Source: Komagataeibacter diospyri
Lineage (GTDB): Bacteria; Pseudomonadota; Alphaproteobacteria; Acetobacterales; Acetobacteraceae
DNA length: 52,367 bases
Direction of reading: 5' to 3'
NCBI RefSeq assembly: GCF_006538165.1
Contig: NZ_BDLU01000049.1
Span: forward strand, 1 to 52,367
Shown: in pieces, positions 1 to 10,291 of the stretch
Position numbering within the stretch: position 1 is the first letter of the stretch
Layout of the letters: each line of letters begins with the position of its first letter
The notes under the pieces: model-generated
What the model was told of the DNA's origin: nothing
Seen by the model: the letters and a program-made list of their open reading frames with translations, nothing else
Databases searched by the model: none
Position numbers and translations under genes: made by a program

Positions 1-44
1 TCCGTCAGTATGAAGCGATCCATATGGTCTTTGAAACACATCAT
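1..44 (-). CDS. IS5-family transposase, N-terminal fragment cut by the window edge
   Basis: Fourteen complete codons are visible and read MMCFKDHMDRFILT. The stretch DRFILTD(E/A)QW is what I expect at the start of IS5-family (IS427-like) transposases of acetic acid bacteria; that comparison is from memory. The start could equally be the internal ATG at 21-23, which gives MDRFILT. The catalytic residues are outside the window. Whether the complete copy is intact cannot be seen. Confidence 0.6.
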   Translation of the reverse strand, partial: MMCFKDHMDRFILT

Positions 45-78
45 GGCCCTTTAGAAAACTCAATTCCCAACAGCCCCC
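1..78 (-). mobile_element. IS5-family insertion sequence, 5' end only (runs off the window)
   Basis: The terminal inverted repeat lies at 62-78; read into the element it is GGGGGCTGTTGGGAATT. It matches, with one mismatch in 17, the inverted repeat of the element at the other end of the window (52236-52252). The interior carries the first codons of a transposase on the minus strand. The flank from 79 on is the inner part of the dispersed intergenic repeat, so the element sits inside a repeat copy. The rest of the IS lies outside the window, so family assignment rests on the transposase N-terminus, the matching IR and the transposase tail at the right edge. Confidence 0.75.
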
Positions 79-133
79 AAAAAAGACGACGTTCCCTGAA
101 GCTTTTTGAAAAAAGCTTTATCAAAAACTTCTT
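79..133 (-). repeat. Intergenic hairpin repeat, copy 1 (truncated by IS)
   Basis: In the minus direction, reading away from the rfbA stop, it runs AAGTTTTTGATAAAGC, then a GAAGCTTTTT-type palindrome, then GAACGTCGTC and a T tract, where the IS begins. The second arm (GGCGGC..CAAAAACTT) is missing because the IS is inserted in the loop. It probably forms part of the rfbA 3' end and may act as a terminator. Confidence 0.75.
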
Positions 134-147
134 TATGATTTTACGGC

Positions 148-1041
148 TTACGCTAATGCCCGCCCGGCAATGGCCATAAGGGTACGCCCCAGTTCGGTCT
201 TTATCATGCGGCGGGCCAGAGCACGTAGCTGGGTTACGTCAATATAACCCATGCGGAAAGCTGCTTCTTCGGGGGAACCAACCAGCATCCCCTGTCGTGA
301 CTGCACCGTCTGCACGAATGATGACGCCAGCATCAGGCTGTCGGGCAGGCCGGCATCCAGCCATGCGCAGCCACGCCCAAGACGTTCGACATTCAGGCTG
401 CCTTCCTCAAGATATATCCGGTTGAGATCGGTTATCTCCAGTTCGCCCCGTGGGGACGGCTGCAATCCGGCCGCCAGTTCGCCAACACGCCCGTCATAGA
501 AATACAGTCCCGTCACCGCCCAGTTTGACGGCGCATGCTCAGGCTTTTCCAGAATATCCAGCGCCTTCCCCTCTGCATCGAACGTCACCACGCCATAACG
601 TTCAGGGTCACGTACCTGATAGGCAAAGATCGTGGCGCCATGGGGCCGCCCCGCCGCCGCACGCAGCATGGCGGGCAGATGGTCGGCAAAGATCAGGTTA
701 TCACCCAGTATCAGCGCACATGGTGCACCCGCCAGCCAGTCACCCGCGATCTGGAACGCCTGCGCAATCCCTTCGGGGGCGGGCTGGATACGGTAGGTAA
801 AGGTCACGCCCAGCGGTGACCCGTCCCCCAGCAGGCGCTGGAACTGGGGCATGTCCTGCGGCGTTGCAATGATCATGATGTCACGGATACCCGCCATCAT
901 CAGCGTCGAGATCGGGTAATAGATCATCGGTTTGTCATAGACCGGCAACAGCTGTTTGCTGGCCGCCAGTGTCATGGGGTACAGCCGTGTGCCAGACCCG
1001 CCCGCCAGCACGATCCCCTTCAGTCCCGACGCGCCGGTCAT
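148..1041 (-). CDS. rfbA: Glucose-1-phosphate thymidylyltransferase (RmlA)
   Basis: The product makes dTDP-glucose from glucose-1-phosphate and dTTP, the first step towards dTDP-L-rhamnose and related surface sugars; it is cytosolic. The nucleotide-binding motif GGSGTRL is at residues 14-20, followed by the family signature [23 protein letters not shown] and the EKP motif lie further on. At 297 residues it has the usual length. I chose the ATG at 1039-1041 over an in-frame upstream start because it overlaps the rfbB stop as ATGA, the typical sign of translational coupling, and because the residues added by the longer form look unlike the family. rfbB lies directly upstream. rfbC and rfbD are not in the window and may lie beyond the IS. 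Confidence 0.95.
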   Translation of the reverse strand: MTGASGLKGIVLAGGSGTRLYPMTLAASKQLLPVYDKPMIYYPISTLMMAGIRDIMIIATPQDMPQFQRLLGDGSPLGVTFTYRIQPAPEGIAQAFQIAGDWLAGAPCALILGDNLIFADHLPAMLRAAAGRPHGATIFAYQVRDPERYGVVTFDAEGKALDILEKPEHAPSNWAVTGLYFYDGRVGELAAGLQPSPRGELEITDLNRIYLEEGSLNVERLGRGCAWLDAGLPDSLMLASSFVQTVQSRQGMLVGSPEEAAFRMGYIDVTQLRALARRMIKTELGRTLMAIAGRALA

Positions 1042-2093
1042 GCCATCTGCCCCAGCCGTTGTCCGGCATAGCGCCGTGCCCGTATGGCCTGCCACCACCG
1101 TGCATGCTCAAGGTACCAGCGAACGGTCATGTCCATGCCACTTTCAAAATCATGTCGTGCTTTCCACCCCAGTGCCTGTTCGGCACGGGAGGGATCGATT
1201 TCATAACGGAAATCATGGCCCGGCCTGTCGGCCACGTGCCGGATCAGCCGCGCATGTGGCCCGGCGGGATCGGGGTGCAGCCGGTCCAGCACGTCACAGA
1301 TGGCATGGACCACTTCCAGATTGGTACGCGGCTGCCGGGCGCCAATGGCGTATGTCTCGCCCGGCTGGCCGTGTTCCACTGCACGGACCAGGGCTTCGGC
1401 ATGGTCACTGACAAACAGCCAGTCGCGGATATTCTTACCCGTGCCATAGACCGGCAACTCACGTCCCTCGATCGCATTGATGATCATGAGCGGCACCAGC
1501 TTTTCAGGAAAATGCCAGATCCCGTAATTGTTGGTCGTATTCGTAACGAAGGTTGGCAGGCCATAGGTATGCCACCATGCCCGCACCAGATGGTCGGATG
1601 CGGCCTTGCTGGCGGAATAGGGGCTGCGGGGATCGTAGGGCGTGGCTTCGGTAAAGGGGGGATCATGCGGCCCAAGTGTCCCGAATACTTCATCGGTCGA
1701 GACATGGTGGAAGCGGAAGGCCGCGCGCCGGGTCGCAGGCAGCGCCTGCCAGTATATGCGCGCCGCCTCCAGCATGGAAAACGTGCCGGTCACGTTGGCC
1801 TGCACGAAGGCACCGGCATGGTCGATGGAACGGTCGACATGGCTTTCGGCCGCCAGATGCATCACCGCATCGGGACGGAAGGCCGCCAACTCAGCCCCCA
1901 CGGCCGCAGTCTCGCAGATATTGACCTGCCTGAACGTATAGCGGTCACTGGCTGCCGCAACACCCACCGCATGAGGACTGGCCGCATAGGTCAGGCAGTC
2001 AAGATTCAGGATCTCGTGGCTGGTCTGTGCGATCAGGTGACGTATGACCGCCGACCCGATAAATCCACACCCGCCGGTTACCAGAATGCGCAT
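1038..2093 (-). CDS. rfbB: dTDP-glucose 4,6-dehydratase (RmlB)
   Basis: This cytosolic NAD-dependent short-chain dehydrogenase of the extended type turns dTDP-glucose into dTDP-4-keto-6-deoxyglucose. The Rossmann motif GGCGFIG is at residues 7-13, the STDE active-site motif at 132-135 and the catalytic YSASK at 159-163, all intact. The 351-residue length is normal. It is the first gene of a two-gene unit and its stop overlaps the rfbA start by 4 bp. A 217-bp gap separates it from the divergent transpeptidase-like gene, so both promoters must lie in 2094-2310. The sugar product probably goes to exopolysaccharide or LPS, but nothing in the window shows which. Confidence 0.95.
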   Translation of the reverse strand: MRILVTGGCGFIGSAVIRHLIAQTSHEILNLDCLTYAASPHAVGVAAASDRYTFRQVNICETAAVGAELAAFRPDAVMHLAAESHVDRSIDHAGAFVQANVTGTFSMLEAARIYWQALPATRRAAFRFHHVSTDEVFGTLGPHDPPFTEATPYDPRSPYSASKAASDHLVRAWWHTYGLPTFVTNTTNNYGIWHFPEKLVPLMIINAIEGRELPVYGTGKNIRDWLFVSDHAEALVRAVEHGQPGETYAIGARQPRTNLEVVHAICDVLDRLHPDPAGPHARLIRHVADRPGHDFRYEIDPSRAEQALGWKARHDFESGMDMTVRWYLEHARWWQAIRARRYAGQRLGQMA

Positions 2094-2310
2094 GATAATC
2101 CGTCACACCAAAAAGAGTAACAGACAGGAAAAATGTTAATATCCAGCCAACGCTCCCAGCCCGTTCCCTCCCTTTAATGCCCCGTCAGGTTGCCGGTATG
2201 ATCTGCAGGGGCGATATGCCATGAGCGAACTGCCGCTACCCTGCGCAGGCATATCCAAATACGGTATATAGGGTACGCCTGTATTTTTCCGACAGAGGTA
2301 CGCCGCCTGC

Positions 2311-3366
<1,056 letters not shown>

Positions 3367-3386
3367 TTTCATTTGTACAAATGAAA
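3367..3386. promoter_or_regulatory. Perfect 20-bp palindrome directly after a stop codon
   Basis: TTTCATTTGTACAAATGAAA starts on the base after the TGA of the transpeptidase-like gene and is followed by an AT-rich stretch to about 3440. It could be a weak terminator hairpin or a dimeric repressor site. No loop exists in the perfect form, so a DNA-binding site fits at least as well. Function unproven. Confidence 0.4.
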
Positions 3387-3497
3387 AATTTCAGTCCTAC
3401 AATATTTTATTAATTAATACTTTGTGTTTATTATATTGCGCTCTGAACCCCATTCATATGCCGTCTCGGACGACCCAGGCTTCCATTCCGACATAAA

Positions 3498-3532
3498 GAA
3501 AGGGGGGAAGCATGACCGCTCCCCCCCCTTTC
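3498..3532 (-). terminator. Intrinsic terminator of the ackA-xfp unit
   Basis: A perfect 10-bp stem GAAAGGGGGG/CCCCCCTTTC with a 15-base loop lies 25 bases past the xfp stop. On the minus strand it is followed by a T-rich run (CTTTATG). Confidence 0.7.
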
Positions 3533-3556
3533 ATGACCCCCGTGGGTTCCGACGTC

Positions 3557-5926
3557 TTATGACCAGCGCCAGTTCTCGATTTCCGGCAGGTCCCTGCCAT
3601 ACCTGGCCACGTAATGCGTATGTTCGACCAGTTTGTCGGCAATGGCCTGATTGGCGTAGGCCGCCTTGCTCGCCAGTCCCGGCACGTGACGGATGACGTT
3701 CTGCACCAGATGGAAGCGGTCAAGATGGTTGCGCACCGTCATGTCGAACGGCGTGGTGGTGGACCCTTCCTCCCGATAGCCATGCACATGGAAGTTGCGG
3801 CAGTTGGTCCGCTTGTAGACCAGCTTGTGGATCAGCGCGGGATAGCCATGGAATGCGAAGATCACCGGCTTGTCGATGGTGAACAGGCTGTCGAATACAT
3901 AATCCTCCAGCCCGTCCGGATGCTGGGACCTTGATTCCAGGGTCAGCAGGTCCACCACGTTGATGACGCGGATTTTCAGATCCGGCAGGTGTCTGTTCAG
4001 CAACTGCACCGCCGCCAGCGTTTCCATGGTCGGCACGTCACCGGCGCAGGCCATGACCACGTCAGGCTCGCCACCCTTGTCATTGCTGGCCCATTCCCAG
4101 ATGCCGATGCCCTTGGCGCAATGTGCGATGGCGGACTCCATGTCCAGCCACTGCGGTTCGGGCTGCTTGCCCGCCACGATCACGTTCACACGGTCACGGC
4201 TTTCAAGGCAGGTCTTCGCCGTGCACAGCAGGGTGTTGGCATCAGCCGGCAGGTACACCCGCACCGTCTTGGCCTTCTTGTTCAGCACATGGTCAATGAA
4301 GCCGGGATCCTGATGGCTGAACCCGTTATGGTCCTGACGCCACACATGCGATGTCAGCAGGTAGTTCAGCGATGCAATCGGCGCGCGCCATGAGACCTCA
4401 TCCGCCTGCTTGATCCATTTGGCATGCTGGTTGACCATCGAATCCACAATGTGGATGAACGCTTCATAGCACGACATGAAGCCATGCCGACCGGTCAGCA
4501 GGTAACCTTCCAGCCAGCCCTGACAGGTGTGCTCGCTCAGGATTTCCATCACATGGCCATCGACTGCCAGATGGTCATCGTAATCGAACGTCTCGGCATT
4601 CCATGCCCGGTTGGTCACATCCAGTACCGCGTTCAGGCGGTTGGAATTATTCTCGTCCGGGGCCAGCACACGGAAATTGCGCGCGGCAAGGTTGGCCTTC
4701 ATCACATCACGCAGCCACGACCCCAGCACGCGCGTGGCTTCACCCAGTTCATGGCCCGGGGATGAGACGGGCACGGCATATTCCGTCACGTCCGGCAGGC
4801 GCAGGTCACGGCGCAGCAGGCCACCATTGGCGTGCGGATTGGCGCTCATCCGGCGGTCGCCCTTCGGCGCGAGTGCCGCGATTTCCGGCATCAGGGTGCC
4901 GTTTTCGTCAAACAGTTCCTCGGGTTTGTAGCTGTGCAGCCATGTATCCAGCAGCTTGAGATGTTCGGGCCTGGTCAGGTCTGTAATCGGCACCTGATGG
5001 GCGCGCCAGTAGCCTTCCGTGCGCAGGCCATCGACCGTCTTGGGACAGGTCCAGCCCTTGGGCGTGCGCATGATGATCATCGGCCACGTGGGACGCGTGG
5101 TGTCATTGTCCTCGCGCGCAGCCTTCTGGATTTTCGAGATCGCGGCAAAGGCCGTATCCATCGCCACGGCCATTTTCTGGTGCATGGTGTCCGGGTCGTC
5201 CCCTTCCACCACGATCGGGTCGTAGCCGTAGCCGCGGAACAGGCTCAGCAATTCCTCGGGCGAAATACGGGCAAGCACGGTCGGGTTCGCGATCTTGTAG
5301 CCGTTCAGGTGCAGGATCGGCAGGACCGCGCCATCGGTTTTCGGATCCAGGAATTTGTTGCTGTGCCACGATGTCGCCAGCGGGCCGGTCTCGGCCTCGC
5401 CATCCCCCACGACGCAGGCCACGACCAGGTCAGGGTTGTCGAACACCGCACCATAGGAATGCGAAAGCGAATAACCCAGTTCACCACCTTCGTTGATGGA
5501 ACCCGGCGTGGTCGGCGCCGCATGGCTGGGAATGCCGCCGGGAAAGGAGAACTGCTTGACCAGTTTGGCCAGCCCGTCCGCATCCTGCGACACTTCCGGG
5601 AAATATTCGCTGTATGTGCCTTCCAGATAGGTACTGGCAACCACCCCCGGCGCCCCATGCCCCGGCCCCGCCACGAACAGGATGCTGCGGTCCTGTTCAC
5701 GGATGATGCGGTTGAGGTGCAGGTACAGGAAGTTCAGGCCAGGCGTGGTACCCCAGTGGCCCAGCAGCCGCGGCTTGGTGTGTTCCAGCTTCAGCGGTTC
5801 ACGCAGCAGCGGGTTCGCCAGCAGGTAGATCTGGGCAATCGACAGATAGTTTGCTGCATGCCACCACCTGTTGAACAGCGCGACATCCGCTGCAGACAGC
5901 GGTGTTGCGGATGCAGTTTCACTCAT
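3557..5926 (-). CDS. xfp: Xylulose-5-phosphate/fructose-6-phosphate phosphoketolase
   Basis: This thiamine-diphosphate enzyme splits xylulose-5-P (and often fructose-6-P) with phosphate into acetyl phosphate and glyceraldehyde-3-P or erythrose-4-P. At 789 residues it is full length. Visible family marks are [11 protein letters not shown] (56-66), GPGHGAPG (87-94), SFPGGIPSH (127-135) and the ThDP-binding GDGEAETGP (174-182). An AAGGAA stands just before the ATG. It lies 42 bp downstream of ackA on the same strand, so acetyl phosphate made here can be used at once by acetate kinase for ATP and acetate. This bypass is well known in acetic acid bacteria. A strong hairpin follows the stop. Confidence 0.97.
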   Translation of the reverse strand: MSETASATPLSAADVALFNRWWHAANYLSIAQIYLLANPLLREPLKLEHTKPRLLGHWGTTPGLNFLYLHLNRIIREQDRSILFVAGPGHGAPGVVASTYLEGTYSEYFPEVSQDADGLAKLVKQFSFPGGIPSHAAPTTPGSINEGGELGYSLSHSYGAVFDNPDLVVACVVGDGEAETGPLATSWHSNKFLDPKTDGAVLPILHLNGYKIANPTVLARISPEELLSLFRGYGYDPIVVEGDDPDTMHQKMAVAMDTAFAAISKIQKAAREDNDTTRPTWPMIIMRTPKGWTCPKTVDGLRTEGYWRAHQVPITDLTRPEHLKLLDTWLHSYKPEELFDENGTLMPEIAALAPKGDRRMSANPHANGGLLRRDLRLPDVTEYAVPVSSPGHELGEATRVLGSWLRDVMKANLAARNFRVLAPDENNSNRLNAVLDVTNRAWNAETFDYDDHLAVDGHVMEILSEHTCQGWLEGYLLTGRHGFMSCYEAFIHIVDSMVNQHAKWIKQADEVSWRAPIASLNYLLTSHVWRQDHNGFSHQDPGFIDHVLNKKAKTVRVYLPADANTLLCTAKTCLESRDRVNVIVAGKQPEPQWLDMESAIAHCAKGIGIWEWASNDKGGEPDVVMACAGDVPTMETLAAVQLLNRHLPDLKIRVINVVDLLTLESRSQHPDGLEDYVFDSLFTIDKPVIFAFHGYPALIHKLVYKRTNCRNFHVHGYREEGSTTTPFDMTVRNHLDRFHLVQNVIRHVPGLASKAAYANQAIADKLVEHTHYVARYGRDLPEIENWRWS

Positions 5927-5968
5927 TTCCGTTCCTTCCGAGACATTCTATCCCTATCCGGCCTGCAT

Positions 5969-7180
5969 TCAGGACAGACACATCAGCACATGCCGACGGA
6001 TTGTCGTTTCCTCATCGGTGGGGATGACACGCACCTCCACGGTACTATCCGGCATGCTTATGATTTCGCGATGCGCGGCATTCGCCTGCGCATCCAGACG
6101 GACACCCGCCCATTCCAGCTGCCTGCAGATGGCTGCGCGGATCAGGGCGTCATGTTCCCCGATACCGGCAGTAAACACCAGCCCGTCCAGCCCCTGCAGG
6201 GCTGCCATCATGGCCCCCGCCTGCTGGGCAAGACGATAGATGAACAGGTCAAGCGCCTGCGTCACTTCCGGGCTGATCCCCGCACGTGCATGCAGGTCGC
6301 GCATGTCGGCCGAAACCCCCGACACCCCCAGCAGACCGGAGCGGTGATAGAGGATATTCTCGATCTCGGCCGCTCCCAGCCCTTCTTCCTTGAGCATGTA
6401 CAGGATTACGCCAGGGTCCAGATGCCCGCACCGTGTTCCCATCACCAGACCATCAAGCACCGAAAATCCCATTGTGGTGTCAATGCTGCGTCCGTCTTTC
6501 AGGGCACACAGGCTGCCCCCGCTGCCGATATGGGCGACAATGGTACGCCCCTGCGCCAGATGTGGCACGCGATCATGCAGGACGGAGGCGATGTATTCAT
6601 ACGACAGCCCATGGAACCCGTAGCGGCGCACGCCACGGGCGGCATATTCCCGTGGCAGGGCCTGCGCCTGCGCAACCGGTGGCAAGGTATGGTGGAAACC
6701 GGTATCGAAACACGCGACCTGCGGCAGATCGGGATGCTGGGCCAGCAATGCGCGGATGGGGGCAAGGCTGCCGGGCTGGTGCAGGGGGGCAAAGGGGGTC
6801 AGGGCCGCGAGCCGGGCCAGCACATCGGGCGTCACCCGCACGGGGGCAATGAATTCCGGCCCGCCATGCACCACACGGTGACCAACCGCCATAAGATCCA
6901 CGCTGCCCAACTGCTTGCCAACCCATTCCATAAGGGTCGCCATGGGACCGTGATGCGCCGTATCACCCGCGCCATCCGCCACGGGGGTCCATTTTTCATC
7001 AACCAGCACGCGCCCCGATGCATCATGGGCGACGAAATGGGGATGGATGCCGATTCCCTCCAGCTCCCCCGATGCGATGCGATGGCTGGGGGACGCAGCG
7101 GTTTCCCCCGGTTCAATGGCAAACAGGGCGAACTTCAGGCTGGATGATCCTGCGTTCAGTGCCAGCACAGCGCGTGTCAT
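5969..7180 (-). CDS. ackA: Acetate kinase
   Basis: The product moves phosphate between acetyl phosphate and ADP, giving acetate and ATP, in the cytosol. The 403-residue protein shows the ASKHA-fold signatures: NAGSSSLK at 9-16, GHRVVHGG, FDTGFHHTLP, HIGSGGSLCA and FTAGIGEH near the end. GGGGGAGACAGG just upstream of the ATG is a good ribosome binding site. It is the first gene of the unit with xfp. No pta gene is adjacent, so the supply of acetyl phosphate from phosphoketolase is the obvious route here. The 322-bp upstream region holds an imperfect palindrome that could serve regulation. Confidence 0.96.
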   Translation of the reverse strand: MTRAVLALNAGSSSLKFALFAIEPGETAASPSHRIASGELEGIGIHPHFVAHDASGRVLVDEKWTPVADGAGDTAHHGPMATLMEWVGKQLGSVDLMAVGHRVVHGGPEFIAPVRVTPDVLARLAALTPFAPLHQPGSLAPIRALLAQHPDLPQVACFDTGFHHTLPPVAQAQALPREYAARGVRRYGFHGLSYEYIASVLHDRVPHLAQGRTIVAHIGSGGSLCALKDGRSIDTTMGFSVLDGLVMGTRCGHLDPGVILYMLKEEGLGAAEIENILYHRSGLLGVSGVSADMRDLHARAGISPEVTQALDLFIYRLAQQAGAMMAALQGLDGLVFTAGIGEHDALIRAAICRQLEWAGVRLDAQANAAHREIISMPDSTVEVRVIPTDEETTIRRHVLMCLS

Positions 7181-7502
7181 GCCTGTCTCCCCCTGTTTTT
7201 TACAACCGGCAGTATGTCACGCTGATCTGCCGTGCCTGACATTGATGCGAATCAATTGGTTGCATCACAGATAGCATCAAGGACGCGCAATAACAGGCAA
7301 TGACCTGCATGCCATGTCCATGCCAGACAGGACCCTATCGCCGCGCTTCCAAAAAAGTTTATTTTAAATCAGTGTGTTATTCTGAATACTCCACACCCTG
7401 CATCAAACTGGCGCGGCCTTTCGTCACGTCAACGCATATCACATCCGCGTGTCGAACGCCCGGACCCTGATGGGCGTCACCGCCGCATGGCGATGACATC
7501 CA
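7181..7502. other. Intergenic region between hpnG and ackA
   Basis: No gene is seen. The half next to ackA must hold its promoter. It contains an imperfect 25-bp palindrome at 7243-7267 and an AT-rich patch at about 7350-7385. No clear terminator for the hopanoid operon is visible near 7500. Confidence 0.6.
7243..7267. promoter_or_regulatory. Imperfect palindrome upstream of ackA-xfp, candidate operator
   Basis: The 6-bp outer arms TGATGC and GCATCA are perfect and enclose a central CAATTG palindrome. The site lies about 65-90 bp before the ackA start codon. A role as a repressor or activator site is inference. Confidence 0.3.
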
Positions 7503-8183
7503 TCAGAAAAAACGTCGTTCCAGCGCAGCCTTTGCCGCCGCACGCGCCTGCCCCGCATCACGCCCCACCCGGATCAGCGCCGGAATCTGGAACGGGTTGC
7601 AGACAATGCTGCGCGCAAGCGCCCCCACCGCAAGACTGCCATCGGGCCGCAGCGCCACGACCGCAGCAGGCGGCAGGGTCCGGTCCGCCGGATCGCACAC
7701 GACGCGCATGCCCGCAAAGGGTACCTGCCGGGCAGCAGCCATTTCAGCCACCACGCCACTTTCCATATCCAGCGCAACGCAGCCCGTCTGTCTGAACAGC
7801 GCCATCTTGCGGGCCGCCGCGGTGACGATCACATCGCTATGCAGCAGGTCGCCATCAATGACATCCGCCCGGTCCGCGCCCAGCCAGTCCAGCAGGGCGG
7901 GGGCTGCGGCCAGACGTTCCCCATTGACCACGACATGACGCGGCATGACTACCGCCCCGGGCTGCAGCGCCGGGTCCAACCCCGCCGCCAGCCCGAAGGA
8001 CAGCAGCGCATCCACCCCGCCTGCCAGCAGGTCAAGCACGGCCTGCCGCGCACCGGACAGGGTCGCCCCGCTCAACCCGAAACGGGCCGTCGGCAGGAAG
8101 GGACGGATCAGGGACGCTTCCGCCTCCATCCCCACCACGATACCCAGCCGGGAAAATGGGAACGCAGATACACGATTGGACAT
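7503..8183 (-). CDS. hpnG: HpnG, hopanoid-associated nucleoside phosphorylase-type enzyme
   Basis: The protein belongs to the purine nucleoside phosphorylase/MTA-SAH nucleosidase superfamily. In hopanoid makers HpnG removes adenine from adenosylhopane to give ribosylhopane or its phosphate. Of its 226 residues, VGMEAEA (17-23) and ALDMESG (137-143) match the substrate-binding motifs of this fold. I chose the ATG at 8181-8183 because GGGGGAAC precedes it and a longer frame would run into the end of shc. It is the last gene of the operon, 19 bp after shc. hpnH, which makes the substrate adenosylhopane, is not in the window. Confidence 0.9.
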   Translation of the reverse strand: MSNRVSAFPFSRLGIVVGMEAEASLIRPFLPTARFGLSGATLSGARQAVLDLLAGGVDALLSFGLAAGLDPALQPGAVVMPRHVVVNGERLAAAPALLDWLGADRADVIDGDLLHSDVIVTAAARKMALFRQTGCVALDMESGVVAEMAAARQVPFAGMRVVCDPADRTLPPAAVVALRPDGSLAVGALARSIVCNPFQIPALIRVGRDAGQARAAAKAALERRFF

Positions 8184-8202
8184 TGTGGACGTTCCCCCGT
8201 TA

Positions 8203-10239
8203 TCAGAAACCGTAGCCAACACGGCCGGAATTGCTAATCTGCATGTTGCGGTAACGCGACAGGGCCAGAAGCGGGAAGAACTGACGGTAACCATGGTACC
8301 GCAGGTAGAACACCCTGGGGAAGCCTACGGCGTTATACGGTTCTTCCTTCCATTCACCCTTTTTGCCCTGCATGCGGCCCAGCCAGGCAATGCCGCGCGC
8401 TACGGCCGGATCATCACGCTGACCCGCCGCCAGCAGGCCCAGAACGGCCCATGCAGTCTGTGACGGCAGGCTCTGTTTATAGTCGCCATGCATCCCGCCT
8501 TCGTAACTGTCGCAGCCTTCGCCCCAGCCGCCATCGGCACGCTGGTGGCGGCGCAGCCAGTCGGTCGCGCGGATGATCATGGGGTCATCATGCGGCATCC
8601 CGGCGGCATTGAGCGCGCACAGCACGGACCACGTGCCATAGATGTAGTTGGTGCCCCAGCGCCCGAACCATGACCCGTCCTTTTCCTGCTCCCTGCGCAG
8701 ATAGGCGATACCGCGTTCGATCGCGGCGTGATCTTCGACCTGACGCAGTTGCGCGAGGAAGGAAATGCAGCGCGCCGTCACATCCGCCGTAGGCGGATCA
8801 AGCAGTGCGCCATGGTCGGCAAAGGGAATATGATTGAGCACGTCGAAGTTGTTATCAACATCGAACGCCCCCCAGCCGCCATTGCCGCTCTGCATGCCGA
8901 TGATCCATTCCCGCGCGCGCGCAATCGCCTCCGCATTGGCGGGATCGCCATCGCGATGCAGCAGCATGCCGACAACGGCGGTGTCATCCACATCGGGGTA
9001 ATAGTCATTGGCATACTGGAATGCCCACCCGCCGGGCCGGACATCGGGACGGTTGATGGCCCAGTCGCCCCTGACGTTCAGGATCTGGCGTTCACGCAGC
9101 CATTTGGCGGCCATGGCCAGCTTCTGCTTCGTCTCCTCCGGTGCGATTCCACTGGGGCCGGATGCGGCTTCGATCATGGCATGACCGGCAAGGCCGGTAT
9201 CCCATATGGGGGAGACGCAGGGCTGGCAGTAGGTTTCCCTGCCCTGACTGACCAGCAGGCGCCTGACCGCTTCCCACGCGGTCTTCGCGCGCGGGTCTTC
9301 ATCGGATATGCCCAGCGCGCGGAACATCATGACCGTGTTGGCCATGGCGGGATAGATGGCCCCAAGCCCGTCCAACCCGTTCAGGCGGGGTTCGATGAAA
9401 TCGACCGCCGCCTTTATGGCCCTGCGACGCGTCTTTTCGGGGATCAGCCGTTCAGCGGGACGCAGCACCGCATCCGCATACCGGAACACATGCCCCCAGA
9501 CAGAGCGGTATGGCCCGCGAATCCAGTCGCGTACCTTTCCGGGCGATGTCACGAACAGTTCGGGCACATGCACCCGGCGCGGATTGATCGCGGTGGGGCG
9601 CAGGGCCGCCAGCACCAGCAGTGGTGCGATCACGGTACGAGACCAGTATGACATGTTCCACACCGAGAACAGCGCCCGGCGCGGCAGCAGCATGATCTCG
9701 ACCGGCATGGCGGGGGCCGCGTCCCACGGCACGTCGCCAAACAGGGCAAGCTGGATGCGGGTGAACACATTGGTCCGTTCCGCCCCGCCATGGTCAAGGA
9801 TGGCCTGACGCGCGCGCACCATGTGTGGCGCATGCACGCTGTCGCCAATCGCCTTGAGGGCAAAATACGCCTTGACCGAAGCCGACAGGTCGAACGTGCC
9901 ATCCTGATACAGCGGCCACCCGCCATGCGTGCCCTGGATACGCCTCAGGTACACCCCGATCCGCTGTTCCAGGTCCGGGTCGATCCGGTCCAGATAATGT
10001 TCCAGCAGCACGTATTCCGCCGGAATGGTGGCATCGGCCTCAAGGTCAAAGACCCAATGCCCGTCATCCACCTGCCGCCTGCCCAGTGCGGTATGCCCAC
10101 GGGTCACGGCCTGATCCAGTTCGGCGGGGTCCAGCGGAGCATCCAGCGCCACCTTGGGCGTGGCTGCCCTGCGGGTGGCTGTGGTCGTCCTGCGGGGACG
10201 GGTAACGGTCGCGGTCGCGGTCTCGGTTCTCTTTGCCAT
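8203..10239 (-). CDS. shc: Squalene-hopene cyclase
   Basis: The enzyme (also HpnF) cyclises squalene to hopene or diplopterol at the membrane. The protein has 678 residues, two alpha/alpha barrels and many QW-type repeats (for example QGTHGGWPLYQDG near 102-114 and several in the C-terminal third). The protonating motif D416-V-D418-D419 is intact. The first 35 residues form a Thr/Arg-rich extension without similarity to the catalytic core. It is preceded by hpnE with a 52-bp gap and followed by hpnG. Its place in the complete HpnA-G order shows that squalene comes from HpnC/D/E. Confidence 0.97.
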   Translation of the reverse strand: MAKRTETATATVTRPRRTTTATRRAATPKVALDAPLDPAELDQAVTRGHTALGRRQVDDGHWVFDLEADATIPAEYVLLEHYLDRIDPDLEQRIGVYLRRIQGTHGGWPLYQDGTFDLSASVKAYFALKAIGDSVHAPHMVRARQAILDHGGAERTNVFTRIQLALFGDVPWDAAPAMPVEIMLLPRRALFSVWNMSYWSRTVIAPLLVLAALRPTAINPRRVHVPELFVTSPGKVRDWIRGPYRSVWGHVFRYADAVLRPAERLIPEKTRRRAIKAAVDFIEPRLNGLDGLGAIYPAMANTVMMFRALGISDEDPRAKTAWEAVRRLLVSQGRETYCQPCVSPIWDTGLAGHAMIEAASGPSGIAPEETKQKLAMAAKWLRERQILNVRGDWAINRPDVRPGGWAFQYANDYYPDVDDTAVVGMLLHRDGDPANAEAIARAREWIIGMQSGNGGWGAFDVDNNFDVLNHIPFADHGALLDPPTADVTARCISFLAQLRQVEDHAAIERGIAYLRREQEKDGSWFGRWGTNYIYGTWSVLCALNAAGMPHDDPMIIRATDWLRRHQRADGGWGEGCDSYEGGMHGDYKQSLPSQTAWAVLGLLAAGQRDDPAVARGIAWLGRMQGKKGEWKEEPYNAVGFPRVFYLRYHGYRQFFPLLALSRYRNMQISNSGRVGYGF

Positions 10240-10291
10240 TATTCCATGTTTCCCGTGCGGTCACGGGGACCTGTTGCAGATCCGTACATCA

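Noticed and set aside
3..180. Plus-strand open frame across the left edge, repeat and rfbA end
   Set aside because: It reads through an IS terminus and the hairpin repeat (translating to LKLFEKSFIKNFF), which is a product of the repeat sequence and not a gene.
969..2120. A 383-codon open frame opposite rfbB
   Set aside because: Antisense shadow; no recognisable motif, and rfbB is complete on the other strand.
4832..7147. A 771-codon open frame on the plus strand opposite xfp and ackA
   Set aside because: It is the mirror of two certain genes in GC-rich DNA; the product is rich in Arg, His and Gln with no domain pattern.
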